This document shows, piece by piece, positions 9,140 to 18,228 of a stretch of 64,000 nucleotides of DNA. Location of the stretch: the NCBI GenBank assembly GCA_027532905.1, contig JAPZUA010000006.1, forward strand, positions 124,001 through 188,000, given 5' to 3'. This DNA is from Magnetospirillum sp. (GTDB taxonomy: Bacteria > Pseudomonadota > Alphaproteobacteria > CACIAM-22H2). How positions within the stretch are numbered: position 1 is the first letter of the stretch; each line of letters begins with the position of its first letter. Under the pieces are notes generated by a model. The model did not search any database. It had not been told where the DNA came from and worked only from the letters and a program-made list of their open reading frames with translations. Made by a program: the position numbers and the translations under genes.

Positions 9140-10468
9140 ATGGCGCCCAAACCGCAGACCTATCCCAAACTCTCCCAGCTCGATCTTTCCAAAGCGATCG
9201 AAGCGCACGGCCGCATGCTGTCCAAGCAGTCGAACGGCAAACGCCTCGCCCTGCCGTTCCACACGCTCGAGCGCCTGAGCTTCGGCGCCAAGCAGCTTGC
9301 CGAGATCGAACTCGTGGGTGCGCGCGTCGCGGAAGCCGATTTTGCCGGCGCCAATCTTGCGCGCGCCAATTTCTTCGGCGCCGATCTCACGCGCGCCAAC
9401 ATGAAGGGCTGCGATCTCACGCGCGCGGACATGCGCGGCGTTTTGCTGCGCGGCGCCAACCTCGAGGGCGCGCAGATGCCGCAGGTCGATCTGCGCGACG
9501 GTTTCCTGATCGTGCCCGATGAAAACGGCGATTTTGATTTCGCGAAGGCCACGCAGCGCGTCGCGAATATTGACGACGCCTCGTTCGCGCGCGCCAACAT
9601 GACGGACGCCAAAATCGCGCGCGCCTTCGGCAGGCGTACCGATCTCACCAATTGCATTCTGCGCAACGCCAATCTCGCAGGAGCCGATTTCTCCTATTCC
9701 GATCTGTCGGGTGTGGTGCTGAGCGGGGCCGATCTCACCGACGCCAACCTTTCGCACTGCCTGCTGCAGGGGGCCGTGCTGGCGGGTGCGCTGCTCCACA
9801 ACACCAATCTCGAGGGGGCCGATCTTACGGCCGCCCAATTCACCAAAAAGGATTTCGAGCGCACCGACGTGTCCAAGGCGATCCTGCCGCGCGCCCTCGA
9901 CACGCTCGATCTGCCGGTGCGCGAAATCGTCGAGCGGCATTTCCTGTGGCTGCAGAGCGGCGGGCAGAAGGGCGTGCAGGCCGTGCTCGACGCGGTCGAT
10001 CTGTCGGGCTTCGACGCACCCGCAGTGAATTTTTCGGCCGCGCGTTTCAAGCGCGCCACGCTGATCGACGCCAATCTCGCAGGGGCGAAATTCCAGATGG
10101 CGGACCTCACGGGCGCCAATCTTGCGGGCGCCAATCTCGCCAATGCCGATCTGCGCGGGGCCACACTCGACCGCTGCATCCTGAACGGTGCGGACCTCTC
10201 GAACGCCGATCTGGGGCCGATGCCGCTGCCGACGACCGCGACAGGGCGCTGGCCCGCGCGCATGCGCGGCGCCCAGCTGCAGCGCGTCGATCTGCGCGGC
10301 GCCAAGCTGGGCGAGGCCGATCTGTCGGAATCGATGTTCCAGCGCGCCGATTTCCGCGACGCCGATCTCAGGGGCGCCAAATTCATCGACACCGACCTTA
10401 CGGGTGCCGATCTGCGCGACGCCCAGATCGACGACGCCGATTTCCGCGGCGCTGTCGGGCGCAAATAG
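9140..10468 (+). CDS. Pentapeptide-repeat protein (paralogue 2)
   Basis: A 442-residue protein with two blocks of A(D/N)LxxA pentapeptide repeats (about residues 50-245 and 290-440). The non-repeat N terminus (QLDLSKAIEAHGRMLSKQ) and the mid-protein spacer containing RHFLWLQSGGQKGVQAVLD correspond to the same parts in the protein at 4361-5605. A further interruption near residue 120 (LIVPDENGDFDFAKAT) breaks the first block. The ATG follows GGGGGG closely. No signal peptide or membrane segment is visible, so a cytosolic beta-helix scaffold is likely. Its partner and role are unknown. The two paralogues sit on either side of glnA-glnB-aminotransferase-tRNA-His on opposite strands. Confidence 0.88.
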   Translation: MAPKPQTYPKLSQLDLSKAIEAHGRMLSKQSNGKRLALPFHTLERLSFGAKQLAEIELVGARVAEADFAGANLARANFFGADLTRANMKGCDLTRADMRGVLLRGANLEGAQMPQVDLRDGFLIVPDENGDFDFAKATQRVANIDDASFARANMTDAKIARAFGRRTDLTNCILRNANLAGADFSYSDLSGVVLSGADLTDANLSHCLLQGAVLAGALLHNTNLEGADLTAAQFTKKDFERTDVSKAILPRALDTLDLPVREIVERHFLWLQSGGQKGVQAVLDAVDLSGFDAPAVNFSAARFKRATLIDANLAGAKFQMADLTGANLAGANLANADLRGATLDRCILNGADLSNADLGPMPLPTTATGRWPARMRGAQLQRVDLRGAKLGEADLSESMFQRADFRDADLRGAKFIDTDLTGADLRDAQIDDADFRGAVGRK

Positions 10469-10485
10469 CGCCAAGCGACGGCACG

Positions 10486-10707
10486 TCAGCGCCCGTGCAA
10501 GGCGGGTGCACTGCGCGAATGGGCATCGACCTTGGTGCCGTCGTCGCGCGTGTAGCTGCGCATATTGACGGGACCGCTGGGTCCCGTATCGCCGGATCGG
10601 GGCTCGGCCTTGCCGGGTCGATGTTCGAAGGATCGGCGGACGGCCTCGAACGCTTCGGCCTGGTGCGGATGGTTGATGTCCCAAACGAATACGTGCACGT
10701 CTGTCAA
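10486..10707 (-). CDS. Small hypothetical protein, 73 residues
   Basis: A short ORF, convergent with the pentapeptide gene and upstream in transcription from nothing obvious. Its N-terminal half (VFVWDINHPHQAEAFEAV) looks structured, the middle is proline- and charge-rich, and the C-terminal SYTRDDGTKVDAHSRSAP resembles the Y-T-R-x-D-G-T-x-V-x-x-H motif seen in small uncharacterised proteobacterial proteins. That motif is the main reason to accept it as real. No function can be assigned. Confidence 0.5.
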   Translation of the reverse strand: MTDVHVFVWDINHPHQAEAFEAVRRSFEHRPGKAEPRSGDTGPSGPVNMRSYTRDDGTKVDAHSRSAPALHGR

Positions 10708-10767
10708 TATCCTTGGGGTGCATCGCTACTCGAAATCATACAGCCAGGTTCGCCTCAGGCTTCCACA

Positions 10768-13314
10768 TTACGCAGCCAGATCGCGCACGATCGTCTCGAA
10801 GGCGCGCGCCATGCGCGCCGCATCGATTGCCGATTTCGCACGCAGACGCGCAGGCTCCTCGCGGCGAAGACGCACGAGTTCGTCCGGTGCAGCGGCAAGC
10901 CGCACGGCTTCGGCGACGAAGCTTTCGTCGCTGGCGTGTGCGAGGCCGGCACGCCCGGTTGCGGCTTCGAGCCACAGGCCGATGCGCCCGAGGCTCGTGT
11001 GGCCGACCGGGCTCAACACCGGCATGCCCAGATGCAGCGCCTCGAACATCGTCGTGCCGCCCGCGACCGGGCAGGTGCCGAGCACGATGTCGATGCGCCG
11101 ATATCCTGCGAGATAGTCCGGCCAGCCGAAATGGTAGCGAATGTCGATGCGGCTTTGGTCAATACCTTCCCGCGCGAACAGGCGGCGGAGCCTTGCGACG
11201 GCGAGCGGCTCGGCCGCCATCTCGTTGCCGAGATAGAGCCGCGCGTTGGGGACAGCGCGCAGCACCTTCGCCCACAGGGCGATGCACGCATCGCTGATTT
11301 TGTAGACGTTCGACAGCGACCCGAAGGTTGGATAGCCGTTTGCAAGCATGGGCGGCTTCCCTGCGTCCGGATATGCAATGCCTTGCGCCGCCCACGCCTC
11401 GGGCTCGAACACGTAGAGATCGCCCGGCAGGCGCGCGAGCCGCCGGCCGAACGTCGCGTCGAGCGCGTGCGGATAGAGCGTGTCGGGGCCGATCGCCGCA
11501 TCGAAACACGGGTCGAGGCTCGGCCCTGTCATGTTGAACCACGTCGCCTGTACGCGGGCGGGCCGCTCGACGACGCAGGCCGGCGAATGCGGTGCGAGCG
11601 ATTCGTCGAGATCGACCAGCAGATCGAGATTCTGCGCGCGCAACGCCGCATTGGCTTGGCGCCAGATGTCGGGCCGGTCGGCGGCGTCGGGCGGCAGCAC
11701 GGCGAGTTCACGCACGGCGATGCTGTCGGGCAAGACGGCGCGCACATGGTCGAGATTGCGGCTGGCGAGCGACAGCAAGGCTACGTCGAGCGGGCCTTGG
11801 GCCAGTTCGCGCAGGAAAGGCAGCATCAGGCTGGTATAGTTGCGATGGCCGAAAAACGCGCTGACGAGGCCGATGCGTGGACGCGCGGACGCGATCGCGG
11901 GCGATTCGAGTGCTGGCAGTGACGGCGTCGGATCGGCCGCAAGCAATTTGCGGATGTTGCGCAAGTTCGCTTCTTTGGCTGCGGCCACGCTGCGATCGTC
12001 GGCATCCATCGCGTAGAGTTCGTGCGCGAGGATCTGGCACGCGACACTCTGCGGCATGTCGCCCTCGAACCGCAGCGTACGCAACAGGCCAAGGGCCGCG
12101 TCCGCATCGCCGATGCGGAACAGCGTGGTCACGGCATGCATGCCGGCCCACAGCATCGCGCGCGCGTCGCTCGCGCGCCGCATCGCTTCTTCGACCGCCG
12201 CAAGGCCGTGTGTGTCGGGTAGGTCGTAGAGTGCGCGCAAAATGTCGGCGAGCAGCTCGCCGTCGTTGGGGGTCGCCGTCAGGATCGCCAGCAGCGTATC
12301 GCGCTGGCTGCGGCGGCTGTGCTTCGGTTTGGCGCGCAAGGCGGTCAGCAGGTCGCGGCGCAGTGCTGCATCGTGCGGTGCGTTCGCGAAGGCCGCCGCC
12401 GCCGGCGCCAAGCGCGGCGTGCTTGGCGCCAGGCGTTCGCGGAAAAAATCGCGCAACGCCTCGTGCGCGGCATTGGGCGCTTCTTGCAGCACGAGATGGC
12501 CCGCCTGCGGCAGACGCAGGAAAAACAGGTCGCCGAGCGCGCACGCCGCGATCTCGGCTTCGTCGGCGGGCGACACCAATGCCGCGGGAGCGCCCAGCGT
12601 ATTGTCGTCGAAGCGCCCGCCCGCGAGGATCAGCACGCTTGCGGAAGCGCCGGCCGCGCGCAGGCGGTCGAGATACGCAGCCGGATCGGCGTCGCGCACG
12701 ATGCCGCTGCCGTCGATGTAGGAATCGAGGAACGGCGTGCGCGGCAAGCCGGCTGCTTGCATGTAGGCGCGTACGCGCAGCTGGGCCGCATAGGTCAAAG
12801 GCGGATCGACGAGGGCGATGCCGCGCACCGCAGCCGTGCCCAGCATCGCCGCCGCTTCGAGTGCGACCGGGCCGCCATAGGATTCGCCGAGCAGCATTAT
12901 GTCGCGACCGCCAAGTTCGGTACCGACGAGATCGACGACATGCCGGGCAAAGCCTTCGATGCTTGCCGACACGGCCGGGCTCGTGCCGTTCATGCCGGGC
13001 ATATCGACGAGCAGCACGTCGAACTCGGCGCACAGGGCAAGCACGGTCGGGAACAGCAGCGAGGATTCGCGGAAGGCCCCCGCAATGCCGACGATCGCGG
13101 GGCGTGTGCGCCCGGCTTCGCTCGTCACCAGAAAGCCGAAGGTCCGCCGCCCGTCGCTCGCGGCCGCGACCGGCTGGATTGCGGCCGGCCCGAACGGCAC
13201 GGGGGCCATGCGGGGGGCGAGCGGGCGCGGCGCGGAAGACCGGGGGGCGGAAGGCGGGAAGGGCGGGGGCTGCAAGCGGCTCCTCTTTCCGTCGCCGCTG
13301 CCTGAGACTCGCAT
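10768..13314 (-). CDS. Alpha/beta-hydrolase fused to a SPINDLY/OGT-like (GT41) glycosyltransferase domain
   Basis: An 848-residue multidomain protein. Residues 15-45 are proline-rich and disordered. Residues about 55-300 form an alpha/beta-hydrolase: nucleophile elbow LLGESYGG with Ser145, candidate acid Asp236/237 in GGRFDDNTL, and His273 in QAGHLVLQ. Residues about 310-480 are alpha-helical, possibly TPR-like. Residues about 490-848 match the SPINDLY/OGT catalytic region: RIGLVSAFFG, FGSLSNVYKISDACIALW, then VLRAVPNARLYLG, and AGGTTMFEALHLGMPVLS, where the UDP-sugar site lies in GT41 enzymes. This suggests O-glycosylation of proteins combined with a hydrolase such as an esterase. The donor and target are unknown. 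The start could be ATG 13314 or ATG 13209; neither has a good ribosome-binding site. Confidence 0.8.
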   Translation of the reverse strand: MRVSGSGDGKRSRLQPPPFPPSAPRSSAPRPLAPRMAPVPFGPAAIQPVAAASDGRRTFGFLVTSEAGRTRPAIVGIAGAFRESSLLFPTVLALCAEFDVLLVDMPGMNGTSPAVSASIEGFARHVVDLVGTELGGRDIMLLGESYGGPVALEAAAMLGTAAVRGIALVDPPLTYAAQLRVRAYMQAAGLPRTPFLDSYIDGSGIVRDADPAAYLDRLRAAGASASVLILAGGRFDDNTLGAPAALVSPADEAEIAACALGDLFFLRLPQAGHLVLQEAPNAAHEALRDFFRERLAPSTPRLAPAAAAFANAPHDAALRRDLLTALRAKPKHSRRSQRDTLLAILTATPNDGELLADILRALYDLPDTHGLAAVEEAMRRASDARAMLWAGMHAVTTLFRIGDADAALGLLRTLRFEGDMPQSVACQILAHELYAMDADDRSVAAAKEANLRNIRKLLAADPTPSLPALESPAIASARPRIGLVSAFFGHRNYTSLMLPFLRELAQGPLDVALLSLASRNLDHVRAVLPDSIAVRELAVLPPDAADRPDIWRQANAALRAQNLDLLVDLDESLAPHSPACVVERPARVQATWFNMTGPSLDPCFDAAIGPDTLYPHALDATFGRRLARLPGDLYVFEPEAWAAQGIAYPDAGKPPMLANGYPTFGSLSNVYKISDACIALWAKVLRAVPNARLYLGNEMAAEPLAVARLRRLFAREGIDQSRIDIRYHFGWPDYLAGYRRIDIVLGTCPVAGGTTMFEALHLGMPVLSPVGHTSLGRIGLWLEAATGRAGLAHASDESFVAEAVRLAAAPDELVRLRREEPARLRAKSAIDAARMARAFETIVRDLAA

Positions 13315-13404
13315 GACGACGGAAAATTATAGAAGCAGTACGACGTAATGGAACGCTTGAAATACTTGCGCGACGCCCCGGCGCTCATACGCTCCGTTTT
13401 GCGA

Positions 13405-14106
13405 TCACGAAACCAGTTTGATCTCGCGCACGAGCTTGTCGCGGATCGCTTCGCGGAAGTCGCGATAGTCGCGTGCGGGGATGCAGAAAGCGCCGGGGCC
13501 GCCGATTACAAACGCGCGGTAGAAGGCTTCGAGGTCCGGCTCCTCGTTGAGGATCGGCAGGCCGTTGATTGCAATGCCGGCGACGAGTGCGTCGGCGCGC
13601 GCCGCGCGCACGTCGCGGCCCGCGTTCGAAGCGCCGTCGCCCGACACGTCGATCACGCGGCGCGCAGGCGCAAATGGGCATGCGTCGAGCGCATCGTGCG
13701 CAAAGTCGATCGCGTCGCCGATCGCGGTGGTACCGCCCACGACAAGGCGCGGGGCACCCTCGAGCTCTTTGGCGAAAGCCTCGAGATCGGCGCTTGTGGC
13801 CAAGCGCCGCCAGTCGAGATTGACGAGATGGGTTTTGGCGTTGGCGAATTCGAAGAAATAGAGGGCGACGGCGCCAAGCCTGCCGCTGCCGATCGCCTCG
13901 GCAAGCGACGGATGGCGCAGGGCCGCCGCGTAGCCCTCCATCTGCAGATAGAATTCGTCCATATCGACCGACGACGAGGAATCGACCGCCAGCACGATTG
14001 CGGCGTCGACCGCATCGCTCTGGGCGGCGAGTTTGTGCGGCACCAGGGCCGAGGCGGCCGCCGCCTGCAGCAGCGTGCGGCGAGCAAGGGGGGATCGTTT
14101 CGACAT
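13405..14106 (-). CDS. DUF1194 (von Willebrand factor A-like) secreted protein
   Basis: A 233-residue protein with an N-terminal export signal of Tat style (SPLARRTLLQAAAASALVPHKLAAQ). The mature part fits the DUF1194 family, a vWA-like fold: VLAVDSSSSVD is a MIDAS-type D-x-S-x-S metal site, followed by a conserved threonine region GGTTAIGDAIDFA and VIDVSGDGASN with the second aspartate. Such proteins bind ligands through a metal ion in the periplasm; no substrate is known for this family. It is divergent from nnr with only 48 bp between the starts, so both promoters must overlap there. Confidence 0.82.
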   Translation of the reverse strand: MSKRSPLARRTLLQAAAASALVPHKLAAQSDAVDAAIVLAVDSSSSVDMDEFYLQMEGYAAALRHPSLAEAIGSGRLGAVALYFFEFANAKTHLVNLDWRRLATSADLEAFAKELEGAPRLVVGGTTAIGDAIDFAHDALDACPFAPARRVIDVSGDGASNAGRDVRAARADALVAGIAINGLPILNEEPDLEAFYRAFVIGGPGAFCIPARDYRDFREAIRDKLVREIKLVS

Positions 14107-14154
14107 GCGCTCTCTCTATTGCCCGTCCAATATGGCATCATTGCGGAGATGGCG

Positions 14155-15687
14155 ATGGAAATTGAGGGGGCGGAAATCGAAGCGCTTTTGACCTGTGCCG
14201 AGATGGCGGCGGCCGACCGCGCCGCGATCGCGTCCGGCATTGCAGGGACGGCGCTCATGGAAGCAGCGGGGGCGGCCGTCGCACGCCATATCGAAGCGCG
14301 CTTCAAGCGCCAGCACACGCTCGTACTTTGCGGGCCCGGCAACAATGGCGGCGACGGGTATGTGGTGGCGCGCCATCTTGCGGCGGCGGGATGGCCCGTG
14401 CATGTGGCCGAATTGTCGCCGCCGCGCGGCGGCAGCGACGCCGAACATATGGCAACACTCTGGACCGGGCCGACCGAAGCGGCCGAGCCTGCGGCACTGG
14501 CGCGCGCGAGCTTGTTCGTCGATGCGCTGTTCGGGGCGGGCCTGTCGCGCCCGCTCGATGGGCGTGCGGCCGAACTCGTTGCGGCTTTGGCGGGGCGCAA
14601 GATCGTGGCCATCGACGTGCCGAGCGGGGTTGCGGGCGACACGGGCGAAGTGCTCGGCGTCGCCGCACCGGCGGCACTCACCGTCACCTTCTTCCGGCGC
14701 AAGCCCGGACACCTGCTTTATCCGGGCCGTGCTTTGTGCGGCGAAACGATCGTCGCCGATATCGGCATGTCGGCAAGCATATTGGACGCGATCGCGCCGA
14801 CAGCATTTCGCAACAGCCCGGCTTTGTGGGCTGGCGCATTTCCCGTTCCGGCTGCTGATTCGAACAAATACACGCGCGGCCAAGTGCTCGTCGTCGGCGG
14901 CGGCGCGATGACGGGGGCGGCGCGGCTCGCCGCACGCGCGGCAGCACGCGTCGGGGCGGGGCTCGTCACGCTCGCAAGCCCGACGCACGCGATCCCGATC
15001 TACGCCGCCGATTTCGCAGCCCTCATCGTACGGCCGATGGACACGTCCGCCGATTTTTTGGGCCTGCTGGCCGATCGACGGCGCAATTGCGTGCTGCTCG
15101 GGCCCGGCAACGGGGCCGACGCGGCGTGCCGTGCACGCGTCGAAGCGGCTCTCGCGGCCGACAAAAGATGCGTGCTCGATGCCGATGCGTTGACCGTGTT
15201 CGCCGAAGCGCCGGCCGCCCTGTTCGCGCGTCTCGCACAAGATGCCGTGCTGACGCCGCATGACGGCGAGTTCAAGCGGCTGTTCCCCGATCTTGCCGGC
15301 AGCCGTTTGGCGCGCGCGCGCGCGGCCGCCAAGCGCGCCAATGCGGTCGTGCTGCTGAAAGGAGCCGACACGGTCGTGGCGCATCCGGATGGGCGTGCGA
15401 GCATCTGCGACACCGCGCCGCCGTTTCTTGCGACAGCCGGGGCCGGCGATGTGCTTGCAGGCCTCGTGGCCGGGCTCATGGCGCAAGGCATGCCGAGTTT
15501 CGAAGCGGCTTCGGCTGCGGTGTTCTTGCACGCCGCGTGTGCGCGTACCGCTGGCCTCGGTCTCGTTGCCGATGACCTCGCTGCATGCCTGCCCCGCGTC
15601 TTGGCTGAGTTGGCGGCGCATACGCATCTTGGTACCGCAAAACCGTCGGCTTCTTTCGATTTTCCGACAGAATCTGACGGCGTTTGA
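14155..15687 (+). CDS. nnr: Bifunctional NAD(P)HX epimerase/dehydratase
   Basis: A 510-residue two-domain repair enzyme for hydrated NADH/NADPH. Residues about 1-210 are the YjeF_N epimerase domain with GPGNNGGDG (60-68) and IDVPSG. Residues about 230-490 are the ribokinase-like ADP/ATP-dependent dehydratase domain, with NKYTRGQVLVVGG, LGPGNG, ADALTVF, the TPHDGEF loop, VLLKGADTVV and ATAGAGDVLAG, where the aspartate is catalytic. I select the ATG at 14155, six bases after GCGGAG; an ATG six bases earlier touches the Shine-Dalgarno sequence. The frame stays open far upstream, but that stretch is the antisense of the DUF1194 gene. Confidence 0.95.
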   Translation: MEIEGAEIEALLTCAEMAAADRAAIASGIAGTALMEAAGAAVARHIEARFKRQHTLVLCGPGNNGGDGYVVARHLAAAGWPVHVAELSPPRGGSDAEHMATLWTGPTEAAEPAALARASLFVDALFGAGLSRPLDGRAAELVAALAGRKIVAIDVPSGVAGDTGEVLGVAAPAALTVTFFRRKPGHLLYPGRALCGETIVADIGMSASILDAIAPTAFRNSPALWAGAFPVPAADSNKYTRGQVLVVGGGAMTGAARLAARAAARVGAGLVTLASPTHAIPIYAADFAALIVRPMDTSADFLGLLADRRRNCVLLGPGNGADAACRARVEAALAADKRCVLDADALTVFAEAPAALFARLAQDAVLTPHDGEFKRLFPDLAGSRLARARAAAKRANAVVLLKGADTVVAHPDGRASICDTAPPFLATAGAGDVLAGLVAGLMAQGMPSFEAASAAVFLHAACARTAGLGLVADDLAACLPRVLAELAAHTHLGTAKPSASFDFPTESDGV

Positions 15688-15774
15688 AGATTCGCTCTTG
15701 TGTGCAACTGCACGCGGCCCCACCTGTACAGCGAGCCTGCGCAGCACGCGCAGGGGCATCGGGAAGGACGAAGC

Positions 15775-15984
15775 TTGGAACATCCGCTTCTCAAAGCTGC
15801 CGAGGCCGTTTTGGGCGACCAGCATGTCGCCTGCCGCGCACTTGCGCGCGCGGTCGGTTCCGACGATGCCGGCGATTGGCGTGCGGCCAAGGAGATTCTG
15901 TCCGATCTGCCCGAGCAGGATTGGAACGAGATCAAGCGCGTCCTGCGCGCCGACGTGGCCGATCCGGCCACCCGCCTGAATTAA
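15775..15984 (+). CDS. Small conserved-looking hypothetical protein, 69 residues
   Basis: A short, acidic, helical protein (EHPLLKAAEAVLG ... DWRAAKEILSDLPEQDW). I place the start at TTG 15775, which is six bases after a strong GGAAGGA; the ORF is open further upstream to 15700 but the added residues are low quality. No family recognised. A 14-bp unit CCGCCTGAATTAAG is repeated in tandem across the stop codon (15972-15999), probably a recent slippage duplication. Confidence 0.6.
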   Translation: MEHPLLKAAEAVLGDQHVACRALARAVGSDDAGDWRAAKEILSDLPEQDWNEIKRVLRADVADPATRLN

Positions 15985-16054
15985 GCCGCCTGAATTAAAG
16001 TCGTCTTCGTAACGCCACTTGCAGGCCGCAAGCCGGCAAGCGACACTGCATCCC

Positions 16055-17494
16055 ATGACCGATGTCCGCACGCCGCAGCGTTTTGTCGCCCGCCTCAAAC
16101 AGGCTTGGCGCGGCCTCTCGACCGGGGCGATGGCCGCCGTCGGCGCCCCGCGCATCGCGAGTCCCGATCTTGTCGATGCCGATCTGCCGCTGTTGCGCGC
16201 GCGCCTGCTCGATTGTCTCGTCGGGCGCGGCGGCGAAGCCAGTGCCCGCGCGCGCGCGGCCGAATTGGGACAGACCTATCTCGGCCTGTCGATCGCGGGC
16301 CGCAAACGCTTCATGCAACTGCTGGCGAGCGACTTCGACATCGACCGTGCGGCCGCCGCCGATGCGGCCGCCCAAGCGCTCAAAGCCTGGCAGAGCGGCG
16401 AGGCCAAAGCCGTGCGCAAGGCCGAAGCCGCGTTGCGCGCCGCCCTCGATCCGCCGCGCGCGCGCCTGCTCGCGCATTTCACGGCGATGGGCGAGGGCGT
16501 CAAATTCCTCGTCGATCGACGCGCCGAATTGACCGAATGGGCCAAGGAAGATCCGGCCTTCGCCGCCCTTGCAAGCGATCTGCACGAGCTGTTTTCGGCC
16601 TGGTTCGATCTGGGTTTCCTCGAATTGCGGCGCATCACCTGGGAGAGCCCGGCGGCCCTCCTCGAGCGCTTGGCCGCCTACGAGGCCGTGCACGCCGTGC
16701 GCGACTGGGCCGATCTCAAAAACCGCCTCGACAGCGATCGGCGCTATTTTGCGTTCTTCCATCCGCGCATGCCGCTCGAGCCGTTGATCTTCGTCGAGGT
16801 GGCGCTGGTGAAGGGGCTCGCGGGCAACGTGCACGATCTGCTCGACGACAAAGCTCCCTTGGGCGACCCCAAAGCCGCCGACACGGCGATCTTCTATTCG
16901 ATCACCAACGCCCAGCGCGGCCTTGCCGGCATCAGCTTCGGCGGCTTCCTCATCAAGCGCGTGGTCGAAACGCTGAAGGCCGAGTTCCCAAATCTCAAAA
17001 CTTTCGCGACTCTGTCGCCGATTCCGGGTTTCCGTAGTTGGCTCGAGGCGCGCATCGCCGAGGGCATGCCGCGCCTGCTGCTGGCCGAAGAGCGCAAGGC
17101 GCTGGCCGCAGCCTTGGCCGAGCCCGGCGAAAAACCGGCATCGGCCAACAAGGGTACGTTGAAGCGCGCCCTCGCCGACGCAAGCTGGATCGACAAGCCC
17201 GCCTTGCGCGCCGCCCTCCAAGCCCCCTTGTCGCGTGCTTGCGCACAGTATCTGCTCGAAACCAAGCGCAGCAACGGCAACGCGCTCGATCCCGTGGCGC
17301 ATTTCCATCTGTCGAACGGGGCGCGCGTCGAACGTTTGAACTGGTGTGCCGACTGTTCGGCCAAGGGCCTCAAACAATCGGCGGGCCTCATGGTCAATTA
17401 TCTCTATCGCCTGTCCGACATCGAAGCCAACCACGAAGCCTACGCAAGCGAGGGCACGGTCGCCGTCGCTTCCGCCGTGCGCGGGCTCCTCTAA
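16055..17494 (+). CDS. Malonyl-CoA decarboxylase
   Basis: A 479-residue protein of the malonyl-CoA decarboxylase family, which releases CO2 from malonyl-CoA to give acetyl-CoA. The N-terminal half is the helical domain (residues about 20-180). The C-terminal half is the GNAT-like catalytic domain with FFHPRMPLEPLIFVEVAL, FYSITNAQRGLAGISFGGFL and FATLSPIPGFRSWL. The closing block VAHFHLSNGARVERLNW carries the catalytic histidine and is followed by SAKGLKQSAGLMVNYLY. In alphaproteobacteria such enzymes work in malonate use or in clearing malonyl-CoA; no matABC genes are adjacent here. A weak site precedes ATG 16055. Confidence 0.93.
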   Translation: MTDVRTPQRFVARLKQAWRGLSTGAMAAVGAPRIASPDLVDADLPLLRARLLDCLVGRGGEASARARAAELGQTYLGLSIAGRKRFMQLLASDFDIDRAAAADAAAQALKAWQSGEAKAVRKAEAALRAALDPPRARLLAHFTAMGEGVKFLVDRRAELTEWAKEDPAFAALASDLHELFSAWFDLGFLELRRITWESPAALLERLAAYEAVHAVRDWADLKNRLDSDRRYFAFFHPRMPLEPLIFVEVALVKGLAGNVHDLLDDKAPLGDPKAADTAIFYSITNAQRGLAGISFGGFLIKRVVETLKAEFPNLKTFATLSPIPGFRSWLEARIAEGMPRLLLAEERKALAAALAEPGEKPASANKGTLKRALADASWIDKPALRAALQAPLSRACAQYLLETKRSNGNALDPVAHFHLSNGARVERLNWCADCSAKGLKQSAGLMVNYLYRLSDIEANHEAYASEGTVAVASAVRGLL

Positions 17495-17501
17495 AGCGCA
17501 A

Positions 17502-18116
17502 ATGCCCATGCCCGCATCGCGTCTGCTTAAAACCATCCGTCTGCTTGCTGTGGGTTTGATCCTGGGGCTCGGCGCTGCATGGGCCGTTCATCTGTGGGCA
17601 CCCAGCGACATAGGGACCCAAGTCACGTCCGCGTCGATCGGCGGCCCGTTCGAACTCGTGGACCAGAACGGCCGCACGCGCACGCAAGCCGATCTGCGCG
17701 GCAAATTCGCGCTGATCTATTTCGGCTTCACCTATTGCCCCGATGCCTGCCCGACAGCCCTCGTGGCGATGGCCGAAGCGCTCGACCAGATCGGCCCGCT
17801 CGCCGCGCGCGTGCAGCCGGTTTTCGTGACCGTCGATCCCGAGCGCGATACGGTCGAGCAGATGGCGGCCTATGTGGCCGCCGTCGACGAGCGGCTGTGG
17901 GGCCTCACCGGCAGTGCCGCCCAAGTAGCGCAAGCGGCCAAGGCCTATCGCGTGTTCTACCGCAAGGCCACACCGCCGGGTGGCGGCGAATATCTCGTCG
18001 ACCACACGTCGCTTGTGTATCTGATGGGCCCCGACGGCACCTATCGCGCGCATTTCACGCACGAAACCACGCCGGAGCGCATGGCCGAGATCCTGCGCAA
18101 AAATCTGGGCGGCTGA
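17502..18116 (+). CDS. SCO1/SenC-type copper chaperone/thioredoxin-like protein
   Basis: A 204-residue membrane-anchored protein. Residues about 9-30 form the N-terminal anchor or uncleaved signal, and the thioredoxin fold follows. The copper-binding CxxxC is Cys79/Cys83 in TYCPDACP and the third ligand is His168 in VDHTSLVYL. Length and motifs are those of Sco proteins that deliver Cu(I) to the CuA site of cytochrome c oxidase in the periplasm. The ATG is 7 bases after the malonyl-CoA decarboxylase stop, so the two are cotranscribed, although a functional link is not evident. A second ATG two codons later is also possible. No cox genes are in the window. Confidence 0.92.
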   Translation: MPMPASRLLKTIRLLAVGLILGLGAAWAVHLWAPSDIGTQVTSASIGGPFELVDQNGRTRTQADLRGKFALIYFGFTYCPDACPTALVAMAEALDQIGPLAARVQPVFVTVDPERDTVEQMAAYVAAVDERLWGLTGSAAQVAQAAKAYRVFYRKATPPGGGEYLVDHTSLVYLMGPDGTYRAHFTHETTPERMAEILRKNLGG

Positions 18117-18172
18117 GCAATACCTTTTACAGATTGTTAATATTTGCGCGCTTACATTGGCGCGTGTTCCCG

Positions 18173-18187
18173 TTTTGCATTGCAAAA
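18173..18187. promoter_or_regulatory. 15-bp palindrome upstream of the chemotaxis receptor
   Basis: TTTTGCA-T-TGCAAAA is a perfect inverted repeat about 42 bp before the receptor start, inside an AT-rich 112-bp gap. It could be an operator; no regulator can be named. Confidence 0.3.
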
Positions 18188-18228
18188 TGCAGAGTCGGCA
18201 ATCTTAAGCCCCCCGCCTGGAGCCTGCT

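Noticed and set aside
15972-15999. 14-bp tandem duplication as an attachment site
   Set aside because: Only two adjacent copies over a stop codon with no mobile gene nearby; replication slippage explains it.
14116-16155. Minus-strand ORF of 679 codons opposite nnr
   Set aside because: Shadow frame of nnr, which shows both enzyme domains.
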